DNA of 59,692 bases from Marinomonas piezotolerans. GTDB lineage: Bacteria > Pseudomonadota > Gammaproteobacteria > Pseudomonadales > Marinomonadaceae. This document shows, one piece after another, positions 8,090 to 15,474 of this stretch (positions are counted from its first letter, which is position 1; every line of letters starts with the position of its first letter). The translations under genes and the position numbers were made by a program. The notes under the pieces were generated by a model. That model did no database searches. It was not told where the DNA came from and was given only the letters and a program-made list of their open reading frames with translations. The stretch lies in assembly GCF_003362755.1 (NCBI RefSeq), contig NZ_QKRA01000014.1, positions 1 to 59,692 of the forward strand. The letters are read 5' to 3'.

Positions 8090-8809
8090 ATGATCGAACA
8101 AAACACTTTAATTGAAATATTGAAGCCGGAAGTTGAATCAGGGTACCTTCTTATTAAGAAAACATATTCAGACGAAGTTTCTTTCAGGCTAACGAAGCCT
8201 TTCATGGGGCTTGCTAACGGGAAGATTTATCTTTCTGAAAGAGGAAAAGTAGAGCTTAAAGTAGAGTCTTTCGGAACCTGGAGGGAGGTTGAGTGGAATA
8301 AAGCTAGCATTAGCTCATCTATCTTGGCATCCGATATTTTAGCTGAGAATGTGCGTTATGTTTGTTCTCCTGATCATTTCAACAGGTATGCTCTGAACTT
8401 TATAAGTTTAGGTGTTAAGACGGTTTGTGGATGCAAGAATCCAAGAACTATCAACGACCGAATTGTTGCTGTTGACGTTAGTTATCCCGATATTCCTCGT
8501 CTAAGAGGTTGTGTTGTTGTTAGGGAGTGTGAAGATCTTGATTGTGCATGTTGGAAAATATCCAGCCATACTCTTTCAACTTGGCCTCTTATGGGAGAGA
8601 AAGCTATTTGGGACTATGTAAATAAATGGGCTGTTGAGAATAGAGTTAAGATCCCCAATCTTGATAATGTAATGCTGGACTTTGACATTGGGGCTTCAAG
8701 AATTGAGCAGCGCTACACTTCCAATAAAGCGATTGAAAGGAAGAAAAATAAGGTTTCTAGTCTTAAGGGAATGTCCTTGGAACAGATCAAGAGAGAGTAT
8801 TATAAGTGA
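8090..8809 (+). CDS. Uncharacterised cysteine-rich protein at the end of the restriction operon
   Basis: I do not recognise this 239-residue protein. It starts 7 bases after the metalloprotease gene on the same strand, so it is very likely co-transcribed with hsdR. Seven cysteines cluster between residues 92 and 154 (C92, C113, C115, C141, C147, C152, C154), including CGC and CAC pairs that could bind a metal; the region 1-90 looks like a beta-rich domain and the tail from about 203 is basic and probably helical. No signal peptide or membrane segment is visible. Base composition is more AT-rich than hsdR, in line with separate acquisition. A defence-related role is only suggested by its place. 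Confidence 0.7.
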   Translation: MIEQNTLIEILKPEVESGYLLIKKTYSDEVSFRLTKPFMGLANGKIYLSERGKVELKVESFGTWREVEWNKASISSSILASDILAENVRYVCSPDHFNRYALNFISLGVKTVCGCKNPRTINDRIVAVDVSYPDIPRLRGCVVVRECEDLDCACWKISSHTLSTWPLMGEKAIWDYVNKWAVENRVKIPNLDNVMLDFDIGASRIEQRYTSNKAIERKKNKVSSLKGMSLEQIKREYYK

Positions 8810-8853
8810 TGAATGATTGGCATTATCGTAACTAATCTAGACTTGGGTTTATT

Positions 8854-9436
8854 GTAAGCGTCACTAAATCAGCCTCTAGTTTTTGTGCTTAGTCCCTTCC
8901 ACACTGTGCTTCGTCCCAATAATCGACGGAGTAATCAATATGAGTACAAACACAGTATTAAACCAAACTTGGGCTGCCCACATCGAAAAGTGGCGGTCAT
9001 CTGGGTTATCCGCCAAAGCGTTCTGTGAACAAGAACGCTTGGTATATCACCAGTTCGGCTATTGGAGACAAAAGTTCTCATCTGCGGATGAATCGCCAAA
9101 TGGGTCGAAATTAGTATCGGTAGAACTGGCAACGCCTTCCAAGCAGGCTCGCGATCTAGAAATCCTGCTCCCCAATGGCGTGCTCATACGTGGCATTGAT
9201 GCGGGAAATATTCCATTGGTGACTAGCTTGGTCGCCGCTTTATGAAACCCCGTTATCTGCGACCCGCGTTAAATTTACCTCAGATATTTTTGTACCGAGA
9301 CCCGGTGGATTTTAGAAAGCAGGCTCATGGGTTAGCGGTGTTGATTGAACAAGAGCTTGGGCACAATCCATTTTCTGGGGCCTTGTATGTCTTTACTAAT
9401 CGACATCGCAATAAAATCAAATGCGTCATGTGGTAT
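8854..9436 (+). mobile_element. IS66-family element remnant (left end, tnpA, part of tnpB)
   Basis: The left terminus is recognised as GTAAGCGTCAC at 8854, the GTAAGCG start typical of IS66-family ends. An intact tnpA and the first two thirds of tnpB follow. The sequence switches at about 9434-9437 to the tnpA start of an ISL3-type element, so the rest of tnpB, all of the tnpC transposase and the right end are gone. The remnant cannot move by itself. Confidence 0.8.
8940..9245 (+). CDS. tnpA: IS66-family accessory protein TnpA
   Basis: TnpA is a small accessory protein of IS66 elements with a helix-turn-helix-like N-terminus. The 101-residue sequence WAAHIEKWRSSGLSAKAFCEQ with the following YHQFGYWRQKF is the family signature, and the C-terminal part ending DLEILLPNGVLIRG is also typical. 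I chose ATG 8940 over an upstream in-frame start at 8883 because the family begins there. Its stop overlaps the start of tnpB by four bases (ATGA), the usual translational coupling in IS66 elements. It looks intact but lacks its transposase partner TnpC. Confidence 0.85.
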   Translation: MSTNTVLNQTWAAHIEKWRSSGLSAKAFCEQERLVYHQFGYWRQKFSSADESPNGSKLVSVELATPSKQARDLEILLPNGVLIRGIDAGNIPLVTSLVAAL

Positions 9437-9448
9437 TGCGGCAGGTGA
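9242..9448 (+). pseudogene. tnpB: IS66-family TnpB, 3' truncated
   Basis: The first 65 or so codons encode the TnpB signature (IFLYRDPVDFRKQAHGLAVLI, then NPFSGALYVFTNRHRNKIKCVMWY). The family normally continues for a further 40-50 residues with a GFCLW-like stretch, but here the reading runs into foreign sequence and stops after three codons. The break is within a few bases of 9436, where the ISL3 tnpA stub on the other strand starts. TnpB has no known function when truncated. Confidence 0.85.
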
Positions 9449-9474
9449 AGGATGTTGTCGGGAAGTTCGGTCAT
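9437..9474 (-). pseudogene. tnpA: ISL3-family transposase, first 13 codons only
   Basis: On the minus strand the ATG at 9474-9472 begins MTELPDNILHLPQ, which resembles the start of ISL3-family transposases (a short acidic start followed by LHLP). It breaks off at the IS66 tnpB fragment. It begins 21 bases after the lspA stop on the same strand, the order I expect for ISPpu12-type elements. The fragment is very short, so the assignment depends on context. Confidence 0.5.
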
Positions 9475-9495
9475 GGTGTTGTATAGGCGTAGGTG

Positions 9496-10008
9496 TCAGT
9501 CAGATCCATCCGACTCGGCATTGGTGTTTGCTTTTTTACCCAACAAGCTGCTGGAAACTAAAAGTAAGGCACCGAGGACAATTGCAATATCAGCCAGGTT
9601 GAAGGCCGGCCAATGCCAGTCTCGCCAATAGAAATCAAAGGAATCCACAACATAGCCGCGAAAGACCCGGTCAATCAGGTTGCCCATGGCGCCACCGAGG
9701 ATAAGACTGTAAGCGATGGCTTCTCCTTTATGACGATTTTCAAGGATCAGCTTGATCAGAAAAATCGAGACCACTACCGCGATTCCGATAAAAAAGTAGC
9801 GCTGCCAGCCTCCACCATTCGCAAAAAGACTGAATGCGGCACCGGTATTCCATACGTGTACCCAGTTAAAGAATGAGGTCACTGAAATAGACTCGCCATA
9901 TGCCATTGATTGTTGCACCAGCCATTTTATGGCCTGATCAGACGCTGCCAGCAGGCCCGATATGGACAACAGAGCGTACGGTGACAGATGTTTGCCAAAA
10001 ATGGACAT
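9496..10008 (-). CDS. lspA: Lipoprotein signal peptidase LspA carried by the mobile element
   Basis: LspA (signal peptidase II) is an inner-membrane aspartyl protease that cleaves the signal peptide of diacylglyceryl-modified prolipoproteins. The 170-residue protein has four membrane segments and both catalytic aspartates, in GNLIDRV and in FNLADIAI, plus the conserved NTGAAFS loop. It seems functional. It lies 3 bases after the CDF transporter gene and is probably in one operon with it. A housekeeping lspA is expected elsewhere in the chromosome, so this would be a second, mobile copy, as known for ISPpu12-like elements. High GC codon use sets it apart from the surrounding genes. Confidence 0.93.
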   Translation of the reverse strand: MSIFGKHLSPYALLSISGLLAASDQAIKWLVQQSMAYGESISVTSFFNWVHVWNTGAAFSLFANGGGWQRYFFIGIAVVVSIFLIKLILENRHKGEAIAYSLILGGAMGNLIDRVFRGYVVDSFDFYWRDWHWPAFNLADIAIVLGALLLVSSSLLGKKANTNAESDGSD

Positions 10009-10011
10009 TGC

Positions 10012-10908
10012 TTAATCCTTGAGCGCCAGAATGCGTCTAGCACCGTTAAGTACAATTACCCCCGCGATGGTGCCGATAATCAGATCCGGATAATTGGACC
10101 CGGTCCACGCGACCAGAGCGCCGGCGGTGATGACCCCCAGGTTGATCACCACGTCGTTGGCCGAGAATATCCAGCTTGCCTTCATGTGCGCCCCGCCCTC
10201 CCGATGTTTGGATATGAGCAGCAGACAACTGGTATTGGCAATCAATGCGACGAATGCGATAGCCATCATCACCAGCGATTCAGGCTCACTACCGAATACA
10301 AAGCGTCTCACCACCTCTATGAGTACTCCCCCAGCCAAGATCAGTTGCAGTACACCAGCAAGATGCGCGGCACGTACCTGCATTTTCACGCTATGTCCAA
10401 CCGCATAAAGGGCAAGCCCGTACACCGCCGCATCGGCAAAATTGTCCAGGGATTCTCCAATCAGGCCGGTGGACCGGGCGATCAGACCGGCAGTCATTTC
10501 CACCACGAACAGAAGTGCATTGATGCCGAGCAACCAGCGCAGGGTCCCGGATTCTTGCTTAGCAGAAGCTGCCGAAAACTCGGCGGCCTTGATGGTCTCC
10601 GGATTTGCAGCGACGGTTTCCTGAAGCGAGGCGCCTAGCCCCAAGGTCTTCAGTTTCGAGGTGACGGGCTCGACCTCACCGTCATGCACGACCTTCAACC
10701 GGCGGTTCGACAAGTCGAAGGACAGTGCCCGAATCCCCTCTACGCCGTTCAGGGCCAGGCGAATCATGCGCTCTTCTGATGGACAGTCCATCTTCGGCAC
10801 GGCATAAACACTGACCCATTCCCCCGACGCATCGGAGGAGGCCTGCATATCGGTATCCGCCGCAGGCCTTGCATGGTCGCCACAGGGGCCTCCGCAGTTT
10901 TTACTCAT
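10012..10908 (-). CDS. Cation diffusion facilitator with N-terminal metal-binding domain
   Basis: This 298-residue membrane protein belongs to the CDF/CzcD family of divalent-metal/proton antiporters. The N-terminus carries metal-binding candidates (CGGPCGDH, residues 5-12) and an HMA-like fold with VPKMDCPSEERMIRLAL (about residues 37-53). Six membrane segments follow from about residue 123, with the CDF aspartates seen in ESLDNFADAAVYG and SANDVVINLGV. It probably exports zinc, cadmium or lead. Transcription is likely controlled by the divergent MerR regulator through the promoter at 10942-10972. It heads an operon with lspA. Confidence 0.88.
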   Translation of the reverse strand: MSKNCGGPCGDHARPAADTDMQASSDASGEWVSVYAVPKMDCPSEERMIRLALNGVEGIRALSFDLSNRRLKVVHDGEVEPVTSKLKTLGLGASLQETVAANPETIKAAEFSAASAKQESGTLRWLLGINALLFVVEMTAGLIARSTGLIGESLDNFADAAVYGLALYAVGHSVKMQVRAAHLAGVLQLILAGGVLIEVVRRFVFGSEPESLVMMAIAFVALIANTSCLLLISKHREGGAHMKASWIFSANDVVINLGVITAGALVAWTGSNYPDLIIGTIAGVIVLNGARRILALKD

Positions 10909-10941
10909 GATATGACTCCACTTGAATGTGATCGGGTTTTC

Positions 10942-10972
10942 ATTTAAAACTATATAGTAGCTATAATGTCAA
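10942..10972 (-). promoter_or_regulatory. MerR-type promoter of the CDF-lspA operon
   Basis: On the minus strand a perfect -35 box TTGACA (10972-10967) and a -10 box TTAAAT (10947-10942) are separated by 19 bases instead of the usual 17. The spacer holds a dyad, TATAG-CTA-CTATA. An over-long spacer with a dyad is the hallmark of promoters that MerR-family activators untwist when they bind metal, and the layout resembles pbrA/cadA promoters. Confidence 0.8.
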
Positions 10973-11003
10973 TAGCGTAGAGAATCCGTTGCGGAGGAAC
11001 CCG

Positions 11004-11411
11004 ATGCGTATTGGTCAGTTGGCACAGTCAGTAGGGGTAGATACACAGACGATCCGCTTCTACGAACGGCAGGGCTTGTTGCCGCCGCCTGGTCGGCAGG
11101 AGAACGGTTACCGTGTCTATACCGAGAAACACGTTGAGCGGCTGGCCTTTATTCGTCGCTGCCGCATCCTGGATCTGTCACTGGCAGAAATTCACGAACT
11201 AAAGCGCTATCAGGACGACCCTCATCAGTCCTGTACCGCTGTCAATGCCTTGCTCGATGATCACATCTCTCATGTGCGCTCGCAGATAACCGCTCTACAG
11301 GCGCTTGAGAAACAACTCGTTTCACTAAGAGCGCGTTGCAACGATGACCGGGAAGTTAAGGCGTGTGGGGTTCTTGCTGGAATTAGCGAGGGAAGCATGC
11401 ATCAGCAGTAG
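11004..11411 (+). CDS. MerR-family heavy-metal regulator (CadR/PbrR type)
   Basis: MerR-family activators bind long-spacer promoters and switch them on when metal binds. The protein starts MRIGQLAQSVGVDTQTIRFYE, the N-terminal winged helix, followed by the dimer helix and three cysteines placed as in CadR/PbrR (C77 in HQSCTAV, C112 in RARCNDD and C121 in KACGVLA, numbered from this start). This predicts cadmium or lead sensing. ATG 11004 was chosen because GGAGG lies 6 bases ahead and the family begins here; a start at 10989 is also open. It is divergent from the CDF-lspA operon, which it probably controls. Confidence 0.9.
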   Translation: MRIGQLAQSVGVDTQTIRFYERQGLLPPPGRQENGYRVYTEKHVERLAFIRRCRILDLSLAEIHELKRYQDDPHQSCTAVNALLDDHISHVRSQITALQALEKQLVSLRARCNDDREVKACGVLAGISEGSMHQQ

Positions 11412-11474
11412 GTTGGAGTGCCAACCAGATAATCCGATGAGATGCCGGTTTGCCTCACTCTCATGCAAAGGTAA

Positions 11475-11499
11475 GATCAACCATTTAATCCGCTTACCC
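11475..11499 (-). repeat. Candidate terminal inverted repeat of the ISL3-type element
   Basis: Read on the minus strand from 11499, the sequence starts GGGTAAGCGGATTAAATGG and continues TTGATC. It has the GGGTA...GGTTGATC layout I associate with ISL3/ISPpu12-type ends, and it lies just beyond merR, where an outer end is expected. I see no matching copy near 9437-9495, in line with loss of the other end. ISL3 elements make 8-base target duplications; with only one end this cannot be tested. Confidence 0.5.
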
Positions 11500-11666
11500 A
11501 TAATCCTGAGGTAGTGGCAAGGTACTTTGAGAAACGTCACAGACAGGGACTAAAAACTGCTCGCAGTAGTTAACTGATTTCTTCAAATGGAATTAGAGTA
11601 TGTCATCGATAGGGAGCTAATAGAGTTGATCGTTTTGGTGATTACAACAAACTTTGAGACTATGTT
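11500..11666. other. Non-coding stretch between the metal element and the recombinase gene
   Basis: I find no gene here. The bases 11511-11573 could encode a short open stretch reading VVARYFEKRHRQGLKTARSS then a stop, without a start, which may be the tail of a lost protein. The remainder is AT-rich sequence downstream of the minus-strand recombinase gene. No clear terminator was seen. Confidence 0.4.
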
Positions 11667-12989
11667 TTAATTTTCGCTACGCCTCATTATTTCTCTTATC
11701 TCCTCATTCGTTGGCTTGATATAAACTAAGCATGAAGTTTGAGACTTGTGGTGCATGACTTTCTGAATCTCAATAGGCTCTAAGCCAGACTTTCTGCATC
11801 GATAACCATATGCGTGTCTATGGCCATGAGGTGTAGTGCCATGTTCTTTTTTAGCTTCTAGCCCAATTTTTTCTACAGCATTTTTATGCTGCCTTTGGAA
11901 ATTTTTTTCAGTTTCAGGTTCGCCTTTGCTGTTTGTAAACGCATAAGGGTGTGACGCGTTTCCTTCTGGTTCAACCCGTTGATACTTAAGATATAAAATC
12001 CAGAGATCTAAGAACTCTTTTGCTTTAGAGGCTGGGTTAAAGACAACTTCAAAAAAATTTCGGTTATCTGTTAAAAGCGCACCTTTCCAACCAGCATGAA
12101 GCCGTTTTGTTCTAGGAATTATATTTCTTGGTTGCTGCTTAAATTCTAGGTTTAGATACTCTTTTCGGTTTTTGTATCTTGGATCAGGGGCGCTACCATA
12201 TTCAGGGTGATAAATTCTTATCAAGGCTTCATCAGGCCTATTCGGGTGCAAAACTATATCTGAAGTATAAATATGAAATAGTTCACTAGTTCTAATCCCG
12301 CCGTAATGCAGTAATGTAGTCATTGCCTGCATTTTATAATCAGGAACTCCTTTATTTAAAAATCCTTTATACATAAGGTCATTAATATGTTCTTCAGGAA
12401 ACCTGACGACATTATCATTATCAATTTTTAAGTTTGGAAGAGCGGTGACCCACCTAGCTCTTTGTGCTTTTAATTTTACATCGCCATAGTCACTTAAATG
12501 ATTTAAAAATACATTCTTTTGTTTGTTGTAGTATGCACACCAGTTAAGTCTCTCTTCATAGTTAGAAGCTTTTCTAAACGGGTTCACACGAAGGTCATGG
12601 TAATCATCTTGCAAGGACAAGAAGTCTGTATAGTGATTGAGGTGATGCAAAATATTGTTAATGTCATTTGTACTTCTAGGTCGCCAGAAAAGGCCTAGAG
12701 CATCATCGCAAGTTTCGTAGTCTATTGTTCCGGTAGCTAGAGAGTCTCTAAAGGCTTTAAGAAGTTCATATCCTTTTTCATGGTTAGGGTTTGCATTTAT
12801 ATATTCTACAAGCAGCTTTAAAGAAAATATTGCACGCTCTTTCCATGAGGCACTTTTAGTGTTGAACCACGCTAAATACCTAAGATGGGATATAATTATT
12901 CCTTTTTCTGTGATCAATGCAGGTAGCTCAAAGGTTAGGTTGCTGAAGCTGTCAGTGTATCTTGTGTTGATTTTTCTAACATATGCCAT
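11667..12989 (-). CDS. Tyrosine recombinase (GmtY-like) at the island end
   Basis: This 440-residue protein is a site-specific tyrosine recombinase. All catalytic residues can be placed: R233 in GGIRTSEL, H388 and R391 in HGHR, H413/H414 in MHHKSQ and the nucleophile Y423 in LVYIKP. The long N-terminal part (1-200) is probably the core-binding domain. The overall pattern, with a large insertion between the first arginine and the HxxR box, reminds me of GmtY of Gamma-Mobile-Trio islands, but no GmtX or GmtZ is present here, so the name is tentative. The gene starts 110 bases from the broken greB and reads away from it. It is probably responsible for insertion of the island in greB. AT-rich composition supports foreign origin. 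Confidence 0.87.
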   Translation of the reverse strand: MAYVRKINTRYTDSFSNLTFELPALITEKGIIISHLRYLAWFNTKSASWKERAIFSLKLLVEYINANPNHEKGYELLKAFRDSLATGTIDYETCDDALGLFWRPRSTNDINNILHHLNHYTDFLSLQDDYHDLRVNPFRKASNYEERLNWCAYYNKQKNVFLNHLSDYGDVKLKAQRARWVTALPNLKIDNDNVVRFPEEHINDLMYKGFLNKGVPDYKMQAMTTLLHYGGIRTSELFHIYTSDIVLHPNRPDEALIRIYHPEYGSAPDPRYKNRKEYLNLEFKQQPRNIIPRTKRLHAGWKGALLTDNRNFFEVVFNPASKAKEFLDLWILYLKYQRVEPEGNASHPYAFTNSKGEPETEKNFQRQHKNAVEKIGLEAKKEHGTTPHGHRHAYGYRCRKSGLEPIEIQKVMHHKSQTSCLVYIKPTNEEIREIMRRSEN

Positions 12990-13099
12990 ATAGGTGTTCT
13001 CTTAACCTGAGCATTGATGGAGATGAGAGTCCAATGATACGAGATCCTATCCACCTCAACAATGAAATAGTATGTTTTAATATGGGGTTCTTATACATT

Positions 13100-13429
13100 T
13101 ATGGTAAGAAGCAGTTGCGAGAGATTGATCGTCGAGTGCGTTACCTAGAAAAGCGCTTGGATCAGTGTACCGTTGTTGATCGTCTTCCAGTTGACCGCAG
13201 TATTGTGTTTTTTGGTGCCTGGGTGACGCTCGAAGATGAAGACGGTCACTTAGAGCGATATCGCATCGTTGGGCCTGATGAAATTGATCATCATGAAGCG
13301 TATATCAGCATGGATTCTCCAGTCGCTAAGGCGCTCTTAAAGCGGAGAGAAGGCGATGAGGTGATGCTGCAGCGTGCGGGTGGAGAGAAGGTTTTCTACG
13401 TTGAACAAATCGAATATGTAGATCCTTGA
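13100..13429 (+). pseudogene. greB: Transcription elongation factor GreB, 5' third lost at island junction
   Basis: GreB binds the RNA polymerase secondary channel and stimulates cleavage of backtracked RNA. From base 13100 the reading YGKKQLREIDRRVRYLEKRL onwards matches GreB from about codon 53 of 158 to its natural end EQIEYVDP. The missing part includes the first coiled-coil helix and the acidic tip residues needed for cleavage. Upstream of 13100 the reading frame stays open to ATGs at 13082 and 12983, but the encoded residues are unrelated to GreB, so this is island sequence. The fragment might be translated as a chimera from 13082 (MGFLYIYGKK) and would keep the C-terminal polymerase-binding domain. 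The 5' part should lie beyond the other end of the island. Confidence 0.85.
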
Positions 13430-13492
13430 TGTCTATGATTCGTATTGCAGGGAACGCTTTATAGCTGGAAAGTGCGCTGATTTAAATCTTCA

Positions 13493-13521
13493 AAGACAAG
13501 TGCTCTCAGAGCACTTGTCTT
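13493..13521. terminator. Palindromic hairpin between greB remnant and TRAP genes
   Basis: AAGACAAGTGCTCT (13493-13506) is perfectly repeated in inverse at 13508-13521 with a one-base centre. It lies between convergent genes and most likely ends transcription from one or both sides. There is no long T run. Confidence 0.6.
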
Positions 13522-13547
13522 ATGATGATTTACAGCCGACGACTGAG

Positions 13548-15428
13548 TTAGGCTTTACAAGTAGACGGGGTTGGTTTTGTGACTATATGGAATATTAAAT
13601 ATACAACGCTAATTGAAATAGCGATCAACCAGAATTGGCTTCCAGTCGGGTATATCATAGCCAATATGCCACACGCTATCATTAATATCCGTCCAAAGGT
13701 GCCGATCTTATATCTAGCAAACCCAGTGACGCCAACAGCCCAAATGCACGTAGAGAAAATCAGCCCTATTCCAGCGATCGCGATGTCCCAAAAACTACCG
13801 ATGAAAAGCAGAGCTTCATCTGAGATAAAGGCGAAAGGTATCATAAATGCCACCGCGCATATCTTGAATGCCTCGACACTCGTTTTCATCGAATCTGTGC
13901 CTGCTACCCCAGCAGCGGCAAATGATGCTAAGGAAACGGGAGGAGTCACCATGGACAGCACACAAAAATACATAACAAAGAAGTGGGATTGAAGTTCACT
14001 TACGCCAAGTTCTTTAAGTGCTGGCACGTACAACACTGCACCGATAATGTATGCTGCGACAGTCGGTAATCCCATCCCCATAATTATGCATCCCAGCACA
14101 ATTAGAATTAGAGAAAATGCCGAAAACCCACCCCCGATATTAATAAGACCAGATGCAAATTTCAGAGCTAGATTAGACTGGATTGCCACAGCCACAACGA
14201 TACCAATGGCAATGATTGGGGCTGCAATTTTAGCTGATTGAACACCAGAGTCTATGACCATTTTTGGTATAAGCTTAAGGTCATATCTTGTTTCAGCTTT
14301 TAACATGGGCGCAACAAAACACACAATAGTAGACCAAAATACTGCTATTTGGGCCGAGTACCCAATTATCAAACCTGCGATGAGTACGATAGGCGGTAAT
14401 AGCATGTGTATTCTAGGAAAAATGGGTGCAATTTTTTCAATATCACTATCGCTTAGAGTACCCGCTTTTGATTTCTTAGCATCTAAGCCTGCAAACACAA
14501 ACAAAGATAGGTAGAACGCTAAAGCAGGAAAGATCCCAGCGAGTGCTATTTTTGAATAGGATGTCGCCAACATCTCAGCCATTACAAATGCAGCGATTCC
14601 CATAATTGGAGGCATTAATTGGCCACCAGTGGAAGCGATTGCTTCATAGGCAGCAGCTTTTTCCGGTTTAATGCCTGTTTGCTTCATAAGGGGAATAGTG
14701 AAAACCCCTGTCGAAGTAACGTTTGCCACGGCGCTTCCAGAAATAGTGCCCATTAAGCTTGATCCTACGATCGCTACTTTCGCACCGCCGCCTGTTGATT
14801 TACCTACTAGTTTTACCGCAAGGTCGATAAATAATTGCCCACCCCCTACGGAGCTGTAGACAACACCAAACACAATAAAATAGAAAATGAAGTTGGTTGA
14901 TGTTGCTGTTGTGACACCAAGAATTCCGCTCGATGTCATGGCTAGTATTTCAGTCCATTCAACCCAGGTTATTGGAAAGAACCCTAGGCCTCCATTGAGG
15001 TTATGTCCAAAAACTCCATATATTAGAAAGATTGCAATAACAATTAGCAAAATGTTGCCAACTGTTCTTCTTACAGCTTCGAGCAAGATAAAAACCAACG
15101 CAGTGCAAGCAAGTATATCGATTTTCTCTATTGGAGAAACATTCTCAATTCTATTTGTGAGTCGATCTATTTCAAGGTAATAGTATAATCCCACTAATGC
15201 GACAATAGAGAAAAGAATGATTGATAGTACGTTGTCGAACGTAGCTAGTTTTTTTGCTTTGAAAGCTTTTGTTGAAAAAACAACGATGGCCAAAGTGAGA
15301 ACGAGGTGTGACGCTCGTTCTACAAGTGGCAATTGAGGATTAAATAAAGTCCAATATTGAAAGCAAATGAGTATTAATGATAACAATGCAATTGGGCTAA
15401 GATAATTCTTAAAGCTACTTTGTGTCAT
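13548..15428 (-). CDS. TRAP transporter, fused DctQM-type permease (TAXI type)
   Basis: TRAP permeases drive uptake of organic acids with a sodium gradient, taking the solute from a periplasmic binding protein. At 626 residues with about 14-16 membrane segments this is the fused small-plus-large permease typical of TAXI systems. Visible family signatures include GSSLMGTISGSAVANVTSTG, then PPIMGIAAFVMAEML and GMGLPTVAAYII. It lies 46 bases after the TAXI binding-protein gene on the same strand and forms a complete transporter with it. Substrate is unknown; linkage to a DapA-family enzyme suggests a small keto or hydroxy acid or an amino-acid derivative. Confidence 0.92.
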   Translation of the reverse strand: MTQSSFKNYLSPIALLSLILICFQYWTLFNPQLPLVERASHLVLTLAIVVFSTKAFKAKKLATFDNVLSIILFSIVALVGLYYYLEIDRLTNRIENVSPIEKIDILACTALVFILLEAVRRTVGNILLIVIAIFLIYGVFGHNLNGGLGFFPITWVEWTEILAMTSSGILGVTTATSTNFIFYFIVFGVVYSSVGGGQLFIDLAVKLVGKSTGGGAKVAIVGSSLMGTISGSAVANVTSTGVFTIPLMKQTGIKPEKAAAYEAIASTGGQLMPPIMGIAAFVMAEMLATSYSKIALAGIFPALAFYLSLFVFAGLDAKKSKAGTLSDSDIEKIAPIFPRIHMLLPPIVLIAGLIIGYSAQIAVFWSTIVCFVAPMLKAETRYDLKLIPKMVIDSGVQSAKIAAPIIAIGIVVAVAIQSNLALKFASGLINIGGGFSAFSLILIVLGCIIMGMGLPTVAAYIIGAVLYVPALKELGVSELQSHFFVMYFCVLSMVTPPVSLASFAAAGVAGTDSMKTSVEAFKICAVAFMIPFAFISDEALLFIGSFWDIAIAGIGLIFSTCIWAVGVTGFARYKIGTFGRILMIACGILAMIYPTGSQFWLIAISISVVYLIFHIVTKPTPSTCKA

Positions 15429-15474
15429 TATGTCCTACCAAAAAATATTATTTTTATGTTTGGCAAAGGTGCTT

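Larger units (their letters stand above)
9437..11499. mobile_element. ISL3-family (ISPpu12-like) metal-resistance element remnant
   Basis: From memory, ISPpu12-type elements carry an ISL3 transposase together with lspA, a CDF metal transporter and a MerR regulator. The same set occurs here in compact form: a 13-codon start of a transposase (minus strand, 9474 to about 9437), lspA, the CDF gene and a divergent merR. A candidate terminal repeat lies at 11475-11499. The transposase body and the other terminal repeat are missing, cut off at the IS66 junction. GC content is clearly higher than in the flanking DNA, which supports foreign origin. Confidence 0.7.

Noticed and set aside
12983..13429. 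A 148-residue reading that could be taken as a complete short GreB
   Set aside because: The first 39 residues share nothing with GreB and overlap the recombinase start; homology begins only at base 13100, so it is a fusion across a junction, not a whole gene.
13493..13521. Perfect palindrome considered as an attachment or operator site
   Set aside because: Its place between two convergent genes fits a terminator better, and the island junction is 390 bases away.
13579..15180. Several plus-strand open readings across the TRAP permease gene
   Set aside because: They are antisense shadows of a highly hydrophobic membrane gene and show no family features or ribosome sites.
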